Below are positions 36,296 through 43,792 of a DNA stretch of 64,000 nucleotides, piece by piece. The position numbers and the translations under genes were made by a program. The notes under the pieces are model-generated. The model was not told the origin of the DNA, ran no database searches, and worked only from the letters and a program-made list of their open reading frames with translations. Origin of the DNA: CBDCUQ01 sp965222835 (GTDB taxonomy: Bacteria > Pseudomonadota > Alphaproteobacteria > Rhizobiales > Hyphomicrobiaceae); contig CBDCUQ010000003.1 of NCBI GenBank assembly GCA_965222835.1, positions 310,001 to 374,000 on the forward strand, read 5' to 3'. The stretch's first letter is position 1; each line of letters starts with the position of its first letter.

Positions 36296-37807
36296 CTATT
36301 CGATGACAACGACATCGTTGAGGAACATGTTCGGGCCAGTCGGTTCCGGCAACCAAGGTCTCTTCGGGTCAGAGCGAGGCTCCGGAATTGCACCAGGTCT
36401 CGGCAAGTGTGGTGCCGAACCGGCCGGACGCGGTGCAGATGCCAGAAAATCAGGGTCATAGATGGCCAACATGGCTTCCAGTGCGGCAAAGAACTCGTCC
36501 GCCGTCCCGTCGATGGAGCGGCGCTGCCAGAACCTGAGAGCGGTCGCGACATGATGCTCGTTCAGATTCTCGCGCTCGACATCAAGATCGAGGATCGTCT
36601 TTAAGCTATCTACCTGCCAGCGGGCGCCCAGATAGGACCACGGTCGCTTACCAGCGATCATATCCACCAGATAGCGTCGTTCTTTTTCGAAATGATCGAG
36701 GTTTCGCGACCACTGGACATAGGTGCGGTGATAGGCATGCGACATGCGTCGCATGAATTTGTCGTAGAGCGGTTTAGTTGTTGCGATGTATAGGGCGTCG
36801 TTTTTGCGCGGCAGCAGGTTTTTCTGCGCCCAGACGAGAAATTCGGGATTGTAATGACCGAAGTCGTTCTCTCGGACATACAGCTTGTAGTCTTTATGAG
36901 GTCCGCTCACAAAGACAGGCATGCCCGCCAACTGTTCGATACGGCGATAGTTGACGCTGTCGCGCACCCGACAGTAAAGCGCTCTCAAGCCTTCTTCGCC
37001 GGTGAATTTCCGCATCCTCAGGCATACTTCGTTGGGTTTCTGGAACGCCTGCCACCCTGAAAGCGACGTCACCCGGATCACGCGCGCCGCCTGCTTCTGC
37101 GCTTGGTCCCACTGCCACACCGCTATTCCGGCAAGCCCTAATGCCAGGATGAAGCCGGCCGCAAGACTTCCGACCAGCCGACGTTGCCGCTTCGTTGCCG
37201 AGCGGCGGCTTGCGAGAATGTATTCAAGGATGTCTGCACCGGGCGCCGGTGCCGTCGCCGGCCGGGCATCTTGCCATTTTTCTGCATCGGCCAGCGCTCG
37301 GCCGTGTAGGAGGAGGCCGGGCGCGCGGTTTTTGCTGTGCCATTGGCGGGCCCGATCGTTGAGACGGCTCTGCTCCTTCACCCAAGCGCGGTCCGTTTCA
37401 AGTGTCGTCACCAATATGGGCAGGTGCTCGGCGATGCTGAATTGTCCCTCGGCAGGCAAGATATGTATCTCGCTGAGTTGAGGGGGCAAATCCTCCAGCT
37501 TTACGTCTCCGACTTTTACCGGAATGAGGCGTTTATTGTGTCTTCCGACCTGGTCAAGCTCCCAGCGGCACCACTTCGAGGCGACCGAGGCCGGACTGAT
37601 CACCCAGATGACGGTGTCCGAACCAATGATGAAATCGGCCAATTCGGCCTGCCATTTCTCGCCGTAAGGGAGATCGCGCCGATCGATCAGAACATCGAAA
37701 CCATGGCGTTCCAACGCGTTTGCGATCTCATCGGCGATGGCAAGATCATCACGCGAATAGGAAATGAAAACCTTCAGCTTCGAGGATTGCTTTGAAGGAT
37801 CCGCCAT
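36296..37807 (-). CDS. TIR-domain membrane protein with unknown C-terminal domain
   Basis: 503 residues from the ATG at 37807. TIR domain at about 11-130: 'LKVFISYSRDDLAIADEIAN', then Glu83 in 'ASKWCRWELDQVGRHN', the same position as in the larger TIR protein of this window and matching the NADase glutamate. A linker follows, 'WVKEQSRLNDRARQWHSKNR' with 'ILEYILASRR', then one membrane helix (about 211-231; 'LVGSLAAGFILALGLAGIAV'). The remaining 270 residues ('VNYRRIEQLAGMPVFVSGPH', 'YHRTYVQWSRNLDHFEKERR') resemble nothing I know and end in a Pro-rich stretch. The gene has no operon partner. TIR activity is inferred only from the conserved Glu. Confidence 0.82.
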   Translation of the reverse strand: MADPSKQSSKLKVFISYSRDDLAIADEIANALERHGFDVLIDRRDLPYGEKWQAELADFIIGSDTVIWVISPASVASKWCRWELDQVGRHNKRLIPVKVGDVKLEDLPPQLSEIHILPAEGQFSIAEHLPILVTTLETDRAWVKEQSRLNDRARQWHSKNRAPGLLLHGRALADAEKWQDARPATAPAPGADILEYILASRRSATKRQRRLVGSLAAGFILALGLAGIAVWQWDQAQKQAARVIRVTSLSGWQAFQKPNEVCLRMRKFTGEEGLRALYCRVRDSVNYRRIEQLAGMPVFVSGPHKDYKLYVRENDFGHYNPEFLVWAQKNLLPRKNDALYIATTKPLYDKFMRRMSHAYHRTYVQWSRNLDHFEKERRYLVDMIAGKRPWSYLGARWQVDSLKTILDLDVERENLNEHHVATALRFWQRRSIDGTADEFFAALEAMLAIYDPDFLASAPRPAGSAPHLPRPGAIPEPRSDPKRPWLPEPTGPNMFLNDVVVIE

Positions 37808-37985
37808 GTCGTGCACCGAAACACATACAGAACGCAAAAAAGCATGCAATGCGTGAGACTAGCCGCACAGACCCATTGTTGTCGAGCTTGCATGTCGGCA
37901 GCGGATCAAATCCGGGCCGTCCCGCACTTTCATGTGTGGCGTCGGCTTTGGCTCTGAAGCGGAACAACGCGGTGGTTGCGCCGCC

Positions 37986-38952
37986 CTACCCCTCCCCCAA
38001 CCCCCACATCTCCTCGCGCACGCGTATGTCGGCGAGGATGCGGTCGAGGAGGAGGCAGGTGCGTTTGAAAAGGTCGGAGCCGCGGCGGTAGTCGGCTGCG
38101 GCATAGAAATCGACGCGGCCGGCGCGGAAGAGTTCTTGGCATGTGGCGTCGCTGGCGCCGGGGCCGTGCACGGCAATGGCGTGGCCGCCGCTTTTTCTCA
38201 TCAAGGCCATGCTCGGCACGTCGGTGTCGCCGTCGCCGAAGTAGACCATGTTGTGAAAGGGAATGGGGCGGTCTTCTTCGGGCATGTGCTCGTTGATGCT
38301 CTCGCCCATGTCCTCGATGCCCTTGTTGATGCGGAACAGATACTGGGTTTTTGCCGGTGTCGGTGATGACGCGCTTCGGAAACGGCAGCTCGTAGGCGTC
38401 GAACCAGTATTCGGACGCGAACACGTTGTGGAAGTGCTTGCGGATCGCCGTGCCCTCGATGATTTCGGTGAGCCCCTGAGGAGATGAGATAGTGGCGGAG
38501 CGTGATGCCGTCGCTTTCGGCGCGGATGGCCACGTACTTGGCGATGGCGTCGAACCACTGGGCGACGCCGGCGTAGAGTTCGACATCGCGGCCCTGGCGG
38601 ACGAGCGCCTTGCGGTCGATGCGGATGCCCTTCTCTTTCGCCTTTTTATATATGAGGTGCATGTAGGTGATGAGCGGGTCGGCGCCTTGTTCGCGTGCGA
38701 GGTCTCCGCATTCGGCCCAGAAGGCTTTGGCGTCGACGCCCAGCTGAGGCAGGAACGAATACTCCTGCATGGGCGGGGGCTGAGCGTGCCGTCGAAGTCG
38801 TAGACCAGCGCGATGGTTTTTTTATCGTAGGCGGGCTGGCTGCCACGCGCGGATTTGGCGGCCGGCTTTGCGCGGGCCTTTGATTTCTTGGCGGCTGGCG
38901 CGGGATCGGTCTTGCCGCGTGCCACGACTTTCAAGTGTCCGCGCCGAGTCAT
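37986..38952 (-). pseudogene. HAD-family hydrolase gene with three frameshifts
   Basis: A HAD-type phosphatase gene split over frames. The ATG at 38952 has GGAGGGA upstream; frame one reads to 'KKTIALVYDFDGTLSPRP' (the nucleophile motif DFDGT). One missing base near 38774 is needed to continue into 'MQEYSFLPQLGVDAKAFWAE'. One extra G near 38476 (a run of four) is needed to pass from 'LRHYLISSG' to 'LTEIIEGTAIRKHFHNVFAS'. One extra A near 38350 (a run of five) then leads to 'TQYLFRINKGIEDMGESINE' and the final motif 'YFGDGDTDVPSMALMRKSGG'. Everything between is intact, so either sequencing errors or a very young pseudogene explain it. Product would be about 320 residues. Confidence 0.8.
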
Positions 38953-39158
38953 GAGAAGCTCCCTCCAAACGCGCATTGCGGAGTCTTTGATGCGCATGGC
39001 GACTCCGACTTCGCGGAGCCGGCCGCCATGCGCGATGTTCGAGTTGCCGTGACTACTGTCAGCTGATTCGGCGGGCGGATTGAAGGCGCGGGGTGTGCAA
39101 AACCAGACTGTGCGACCTCCCTTGGTGCAATTTCTGTGTCTCGGACCCGGCCTCTTCT

Positions 39159-39497
39159 CCCCTCCCCTCGATGGGGAGGGGTCGGGGGTGGGGTGATGAG
39201 ACGAGTGGTGGGGTGAAGAGACAAGCGGTGGATCGAAGATGCAAAATAGTGCGTGCCTTGTTCCGTTGAATCCTGGGCCCGTTGAACCCTGGATCCCGGG
39301 GTCAAGCCCCGGGATGACAAGCTCAGACAAACTCACATGTCATCCCGGCATTCAATGCCGGGATCCAAGGTGCCTGCACCGCGACAATCAGAATGCGGGC
39401 GCAACGCTTGCCGTGGTGCTGATTTGAGCACGGATCCAAGACCGACAAAACCTAGCCTGCTCCCCCACCCCTAGCCCCTCCCCACCAGGGGGAGGGG
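39159..39497 (-). repeat. MITE-like GC-rich interspersed repeat, copy 2 (inverted)
   Basis: A 339-bp unit, reverse complement of the copies at 4911-5201 and 42548-42918. It has the same GC-rich ends ('cccctcccctcgatgggg' on the left, 'cccctccccaccaggggg' on the right) and the core palindromes 'ggatcccggggtcaagcccc' plus 'gggat' and 'catcccggcattcaatgccg' plus 'ggat', with the shared segment 'caatcagaatgcgggcgcaa'. Confidence 0.8.
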
Positions 39498-39592
39498 AAT
39501 AGAGGGGAGAACAAGCCTAAGTGCACCAGGGGGAAGGGAATTGAGCGGCGAGCGGCGTCTAGAGCACCAGAACGAATTCGAATGTGAGGAAC

Positions 39593-39632
39593 GCCCCTCC
39601 CCTCGACGGGGAGGCGTCGGGGGTGGGGTGAA
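39593..39632. repeat. Solo end of the GC-rich repeat
   Basis: About 40 bp that match only one end of the long repeats ('cccctcccctcgacgggg' followed by a G-rich run). No core follows. Confidence 0.55.
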
Positions 39633-39804
39633 GCGGCGGGCGAAATGCTTCTGAAAGACAGCTAATGTGCGCTTCGAAAAAATGTACCTGTATGCAGAAT
39701 GTTGAGTTTGAAGTCTCAAGGACAACGCCTGGGACGTTCCCCGCACCCCTCGCCTTGATGGGGGGGAACGACTGCGGAGCGGCTAACTCGCGTTCGCGAA
39801 GCAT

Positions 39805-40464
39805 TTAGTCGAGCATGAGATCGGTGAAGATGAAGCCGTCGCGTTCGACGGTTTCGCCGGGGGTAACAGCGATAGGGGCCCTAAACATGGGCCCGCCCGT
39901 GACACAGGTGTGGAACTCGCCGTTTTCACCGCACGGGTCGATGCCGTCGGGAAGATCAGCCAGGAACGCGTGATCATAGCTGCGTCCGGCAAACGAGCGG
40001 TCGAGCTTTTTGGGATCGATGCAGACGAGGGTCGCTGCAAGCCCGCCATCGATCATGTCGCGCGCGAGTGCGGACGTTTCGCGTTCCCACAACGGAAAGA
40101 GCGGTGTGAGACCGGTGCCTTGAAGACGCTCTTCGCGATAGCGGCGGATGTCTTCGAGAAAGAGATCACCGAAGGCGACGGCTTCGACGCCCTCTTGCCT
40201 CGCCTCTTCCACGAAGGCGCCCATCACTTGCTCGTAGGTTTCGTTGGGGCAGGGGTGGGGGATCTCGAGCACGGTGAGGGGGAGGCCCGCTGCTGAAGCT
40301 TGGGCGTCGATGATTTTGCGGCGAACGCCATGCATGGCCGCGCGATCGAATGGGGTCGAGGCCACGGTGAAGAGCTCGGCCACCTCGATGCCGGGCGTTT
40401 CGCGCAACACGTGCAAGCACCAGGCGCTATCCTTGCCCGTGCTCCAGCTCAAGAGTGTTTTCAT
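39805..40464 (-). CDS. Dph6-related PP-loop ATP pyrophosphatase
   Basis: 219 residues. The N-terminal PP-loop 'MKTLLSWSTGKDSAWCLHVL' is the ATP-binding site of the adenine-nucleotide alpha-hydrolase superfamily. Further family marks are 'EVAELFTVASTPFDRAAMHG', 'EAVAFGDLFLEDIRRYREER', 'TGLTPLFPLWERETSALARD' and 'GIDPCGENGEFHTCVTGGPM'. In archaea and eukaryotes the relative Dph6 amidates diphthine; bacteria lack diphthamide, so the bacterial branch must act on something else. It adenylates a substrate, the identity of which is unknown. Single gene. Confidence 0.92.
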   Translation of the reverse strand: MKTLLSWSTGKDSAWCLHVLRETPGIEVAELFTVASTPFDRAAMHGVRRKIIDAQASAAGLPLTVLEIPHPCPNETYEQVMGAFVEEARQEGVEAVAFGDLFLEDIRRYREERLQGTGLTPLFPLWERETSALARDMIDGGLAATLVCIDPKKLDRSFAGRSYDHAFLADLPDGIDPCGENGEFHTCVTGGPMFRAPIAVTPGETVERDGFIFTDLMLD

Positions 40465-40859
40465 GGTGATCCTGAATCGAAGCGACCGTGCTTTGCCTTA
40501 TTCTGCGTGCCATGAAGCCCTTCAAATAGGGTCGAGGCCATCGCTCGATCTGTACACAGGTCCGTTCACGTAAGCGAACCACCATTTGCATGGCCGCTTT
40601 GCGCGCCTGTTCGCTCTCGTCTCTTTACCCCACCGCTCCTCTACACCCCACCGCTCCTCTACACCCCATCCCTAACCCCTCCCCAACAAGGGGCGGGGAA
40701 TAAGGGGAGCAACGCGCAGGCGGCGGGTGCCGCATCCTCAACATGAAAACACCCTCCCCCTGGTGGGGCGGAGTCGGGGGTGGGGGGACAACGCGATGCG
40801 TCGTCAGGGCATAACATACGATAGTGCCAGCGGCCGCACCCTTATCCGATTATCTCGTC
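40465..40859. other. Gene-free region with repeats
   Basis: 395 bp without a gene. It carries the tandem repeat and degenerate repeat ends at 40627-40789 and, at its left side, the promoter region of the PP-loop gene. Confidence 0.6.
40627..40789. repeat. 18-bp tandem repeat and degenerate GC-rich repeat ends
   Basis: 'accccaccgctcctctac' occurs twice in tandem (40627-40644, 40645-40662) and a third time in part. Right behind it lie two GC-rich ends of the interspersed repeat ('cccctccccaacaagggg' near 40677 and 'accctccccctggtgggg' near 40750), without the usual core between them. Confidence 0.6.
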
Positions 40860-41516
40860 TCATTCGCCGCCGTCCGTCTTGGCCTTGGTGCCGTGGTCAT
40901 GCCCGCAGCACGCGCCGTCGCCGTGATGGTGGTGATGATCGTGACCGCAGCATTCGCCATCGTGGTGATGATGGTGCGCATTCGGATCGACGAGCGCCGC
41001 GGCCAGGCAGCGCTCCAGCGCGATCGACTGTTGGCGGGGCGCGTCGGGCGCTTCGATGGCCAGCGCCATCACCTCGGCGCCCAGGCGAACGTCGTCCACC
41101 TGTCCCAGATAATGCCGGCGCAGGCGGCCCTGGCGGTCGAACAGCAGAATGGCGGGCGTGCCTTGCAGCTCGTAGGCGGCGAAGGTTTTGGGGAGTTCCT
41201 TATCCTTACCGCTCGCGACATCGAGGGCCACGGGAATGGTCAGCTCCTGCTCTGCGACGAACGTTTCAAGCGCGTCCGTCTGTTTGGCGAATTCCTCGAA
41301 CGGTGTGTTGAGGCCAAGGACGGTCACCTCGCTGCCGGAAAAGTTGGCGTTCAAGCGCTCGGCCTGCGGCAGGCCATGTTTCACAGATCCCGGGCAATGC
41401 TGCTGAAACACGGCGACCAGCACGACCTTACCCTTGAGATTTGAGAGCGCGATCGGCTCTTCGGTGTTGAGCCAGCGGCTGGCATCGATCTCCGGCGGTG
41501 TTTCGGGATTGAGCAT
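40860..41516 (-). CDS. Thioredoxin-fold (peroxiredoxin/TlpA-like) protein with His/Cys-rich metal-binding tail
   Basis: 218 residues from the ATG at 41516, which has AAGGA about 7 bases upstream. No signal peptide is seen. The thioredoxin fold shows 'LKGKVVLVAVFQQHCPGSVK' with a single active-site cysteine (Cys41) in place of CxxC, then 'ELQGTPAILLFDRQGRLRRH', which contains the cis-Pro turn. The end is striking: residues about 181-208 hold 13 His and 4 Cys in two similar units ('HHHHHDGECCGHD', 'HHHHHGDGACCGHD'). This suggests a metal store, sensor or metallochaperone joined to a thiol enzyme. It stands alone. The metal cannot be told. Confidence 0.85.
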   Translation of the reverse strand: MLNPETPPEIDASRWLNTEEPIALSNLKGKVVLVAVFQQHCPGSVKHGLPQAERLNANFSGSEVTVLGLNTPFEEFAKQTDALETFVAEQELTIPVALDVASGKDKELPKTFAAYELQGTPAILLFDRQGRLRRHYLGQVDDVRLGAEVMALAIEAPDAPRQQSIALERCLAAALVDPNAHHHHHDGECCGHDHHHHHGDGACCGHDHGTKAKTDGGE

Positions 41517-41812
41517 CGTGTGTCCTTCCATCAGTCTCTGTCGCGGCTTAGCACGTCTTGATGCCTGCCGCAGCATAACCGTCCAGATCTCTGCATTCGA
41601 TGCGCACGCGCTATCGAACGCCGATCATCCCGAATTATTGCGCGTTGATGTGCAATTCAGCATTGAAATCTTGGGCGAATACTGTGAACGTGAGTCCTGC
41701 ATCGCGCGGGGCGCCCTATCGTGCCCACGGTGGCCTCGTGAGCGATCGACAGCCGGCGTATCTCATGAGCTGAAAGTGCAGGCGTGCCCGGGCCATACCT
41801 TGGGGGGCTCCG

Positions 41813-42391
41813 ATGCACCGTATGACACGCGCACTTCTCGCGCTCTTCGCACTCACACTTGTGGCCGGCACTGCTGCGGCCGCAGATCAAACCTGCCAAT
41901 CCATCGTCAATCTCAAACGCACGGCCGAACGGACCGGGGTGCTGAAAGAGATGGCGGCGGCGACAAAGCTCGCCGGTCTCGATGGTGGCGATATCGATAT
42001 CGGTCCGCTGACGCTGCTGGCGCCGACGGATGACGCCTTCAACGCGCTGCCGAAAGGTTTCCGCGAGCGGTTGCTCGCCCCTGAAAACAGTGAGCATTTG
42101 ACGCGGCTGCTGCTGCATCACGCGCTGATGGGCGAATATGACACCGAGCGCTTGAGAAAAGCGCGGGTCAAGAATTACACGGTGCCGGCGGTGGGCGGTT
42201 CCGAAGTCGAGGTCTGGACCCATCGGGGCATCATTTTCGAAGGCGCGAAGATTATCGAGGGCGATATCCGCGCGACCGACGGCATCATTCATCTCATCGA
42301 CACCGTGCTTATCCCGCCATCTGTCATGGACGCGCTGTGGGATGAGAGCGAAGTGGTAGATCACAACCAGTTCGCTGAGGTTGCCGAATAA
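41813..42391 (+). CDS. Exported fasciclin (FAS1) domain protein
   Basis: 192 residues. The ATG at 41813 follows a G-rich ribosome site; a signal peptide is clear, 'MTRALLALFALTLVAGTAAA'. One FAS1 domain fills the mature protein, with the conserved first box 'LTLLAPTDDAFNALPKGFRE', the 'LLLHHALMGEYD' motif and the last box 'DGIIHLIDTVLIPP'. FAS1 proteins act in adhesion or bind small lipids or quinones outside the cell. A good terminator follows, so the gene is a single transcription unit. Confidence 0.9.
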   Translation: MHRMTRALLALFALTLVAGTAAAADQTCQSIVNLKRTAERTGVLKEMAAATKLAGLDGGDIDIGPLTLLAPTDDAFNALPKGFRERLLAPENSEHLTRLLLHHALMGEYDTERLRKARVKNYTVPAVGGSEVEVWTHRGIIFEGAKIIEGDIRATDGIIHLIDTVLIPPSVMDALWDESEVVDHNQFAEVAE

Positions 42392-42425
42392 CGGCGGCGC
42401 TTCGGACCTCTGTGTGAAGCATGAC

Positions 42426-42454
42426 AAAGGGCGGCCAAGCTGGCCGCCCTTTTT
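42426..42454 (+). terminator. Factor-independent terminator of the fasciclin gene
   Basis: 'gggcggcca' pairs perfectly with 'tggccgccc' around a 3-nt loop, preceded by AAA and followed by TTTTT. It lies 35 bp behind the fasciclin stop. Confidence 0.9.
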
Positions 42455-42547
42455 GTTGTCCGCATTTGTGCTGAGACGATACCGTTCGTTCCGAGCATGC
42501 AGGGAGCAGGCCGCGAGCCTCCGGTATGGCCATCTCCAAAGAAGAAG

Positions 42548-42918
42548 CCCCTCCCCCCGGTGGGGAGGGGTTGGGGTGGGGGGAGCTGACAAGCGTTGCT
42601 GTCTTGGTCCGTGGTCAAATCGGCATTACGGTAAGCGTTGTGCCCGCATTCTGATTGTCGCGGTGGAGGCCCCTTGGATCCCGGCATTGAATGCCGGGAT
42701 GACATTAAAGGGGTGCGAGAACGCCATATCCGTCGCAGTGGTCGTGGAAAACACAACTGTCATCCCGGGGCTTGACCCCGGGATCCAGGGTTCAACGGGC
42801 CCAGGATTCAACGGGGCAAGGCACGCACCAATTTGCGTCTTCGATTCACCGCCAACCTCTTTACCCCACTTCTTGTCGCTTCACCCCACCCCTTGCCCCT
42901 CCCCATCAAGGGGAGGGG
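42548..42918 (+). repeat. MITE-like GC-rich interspersed repeat, copy 3
   Basis: A 371-bp unit in the same orientation as copy 1. Ends 'cccctccccccggtgggg' and 'cccctccccatcaagggg'. Shared core: 'gcgttgtgcccgcattctga', the palindromes around 'cccggcattgaatgccggg' and 'cccggggcttgaccccggg', and 'aaggcacgcaccaa'. It is longer than copy 1 because of an extra stretch between the two palindromes and a small duplication of 'ttcaacgggc'. Confidence 0.8.
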
Positions 42919-42970
42919 ACTTGGGGAAATCGAGTACAAGCTAGAATCGTCGAGTCCTCAAACTGAAAAG

Positions 42971-43007
42971 CCCCTCCCCTAGGTGGGGAAGGGAAATGGG
43001 TGGGGGC
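42971..43007. repeat. Solo end of the GC-rich repeat
   Basis: 'cccctcccctaggtggggaa' with a following G-rich run; one end only, no core. Confidence 0.5.
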
Positions 43008-43052
43008 TGTCGCGCGCCCTGTAATGTGCCGTCGGAAATGTGCCGTCGGGGT

Positions 43053-43466
43053 TTAGGCGCTTGGTGATGCGCCGCCGGACTCATCTGCCGGACGGGCTTT
43101 GCGTTCGGCCATGAACTGATCGAACTCCGAACGGTCCTTGGCCAGGCGCAGGCGCTCCAGGAAGCTTTGGAACTCTCGGCTTTCCTCTTCGAGGCGCTTC
43201 AAGGTTTCCTCGCGGTATTCGTCAAAGGCCCGGTTGCCCGTCGGCCGGTACGTCCGTGCCGGTCCGCCGCCGTCTTTCCAAGCGCTCTGCCACTGCTGTT
43301 GCCACCGGCGCTTGTTGCCATGCCATCCGCATCCCATGCGTCCACTCCATAGAAGAAAAGCCAGAACCGCTAGGCCCAAAGGCCAAAACAGGATGAAACT
43401 CAGCACCATAACGGCCAACCACGCCGGCTGGCCGAGGTCATCGAGTTTCAGCACCACGTCGTGCAT
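43053..43466 (-). CDS. DUF2852 protein
   Basis: 137 residues from the ATG at 43466 (GAGGA 6 bases upstream). The N-terminal half has a membrane segment with the family pattern 'AVMVLSFILFWPLGLAVLAF'; the C-terminal half is helical and highly conserved in alphaproteobacteria: 'NRAFDEYREETLKRLEEESR' and 'FLERLRLAKDRSEFDQFMAE'. Function is unknown. The gene has its own promoter with a perfect palindrome next to it, so it is probably repressed or activated by a dimeric regulator. Confidence 0.92.
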   Translation of the reverse strand: MHDVVLKLDDLGQPAWLAVMVLSFILFWPLGLAVLAFLLWSGRMGCGWHGNKRRWQQQWQSAWKDGGGPARTYRPTGNRAFDEYREETLKRLEEESREFQSFLERLRLAKDRSEFDQFMAERKARPADESGGASPSA

Positions 43467-43480
43467 TGCATCCTCGCTCA

Positions 43481-43533
43481 ATGTGAATGTTTATCACATT
43501 CACATATGTGGGGTGGATCGGCCCCGCCGTCAA
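43481..43533 (-). promoter_or_regulatory. Promoter and palindromic operator of the DUF2852 gene
   Basis: On the minus strand a -35 box TTGACG (43533-43528) is followed after 17 bases by CACATA (43510-43505), overlapping a 10-bp perfect inverted repeat 'atgtgaatgt'-5 nt-'acattcacat' (43481-43505). The palindrome covers the expected transcription start, as repressor sites often do. The -10 box is weak. Confidence 0.55.
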
Positions 43534-43648
43534 GAGGGTTAAGGGGGAAAATTGGGGTGTGGGGGGTGCGGGCGGGGGCGGGATGGGGGCATGTGCCCGC
43601 AAGCAAGAAACGTAGGAAGGGCGAGCCCGGAATAAAGGGGCCCGGCCT

Positions 43649-43792
43649 GTGGAGAAGTTCATAGCCTACGGCGTTGACGAGAAAGAGGCCGCCATTCGGA
43701 CTAAGCTTGCGAGAGGGAAATTCAGTGCCGCGTTTCTAGTGCAATGCCTGGAGGCAATTGAGTGCCACAGCGTGATACTGCAGCCATATTGA
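43649..43792 (+). pseudogene. DUF6471-like protein, front part missing
   Basis: A 47-codon frame opening with GTG at 43649. It reads 'VEKFIAYGVDEKEAAIRTKL' and 'ARGKFSAAFLVQCLEAIECH'. This matches, as I remember the family, the second half of DUF6471 (about 65-70 residues), a small helix-turn-helix-like domain with the signature RGKFSAxFxxQCLxAI. The first helix is absent: a TAG stop stands in frame 36 bases upstream. The stop lies inside the next gene, which begins at 43762. Either a truncated gene or a short version still translated. Confidence 0.6.

Larger units (their letters stand above)
38953..39804. other. Gene-free region rich in GC-rich repeats
   Basis: 852 bp with no gene. It contains a long copy of the interspersed repeat (39159-39497) and short solo ends at about 39593-39632 and 39738-39769. 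Open frames here are by-products of the repeats. Confidence 0.7.
42392..43052. other. Gene-free region with terminator and repeats
   Basis: 661 bp without a gene: terminator (42426-42454), the third long copy of the interspersed repeat (42548-42918) and a solo end (42971-43007). Confidence 0.7.

Noticed and set aside
37930..39336. A 468-codon minus-strand frame covering the HAD region and the repeat
   Set aside because: Only parts of it match the HAD protein; the upstream third is translated repeat and the C-terminal third is an out-of-frame Arg/His/Pro-rich run. The frameshift reading explains the data better.
42600..43000. Regularly spaced palindromes that might suggest a CRISPR array
   Set aside because: The repeats are of unequal spacing and length and also occur as ends of the interspersed element; there are no uniform spacers and no cas genes.
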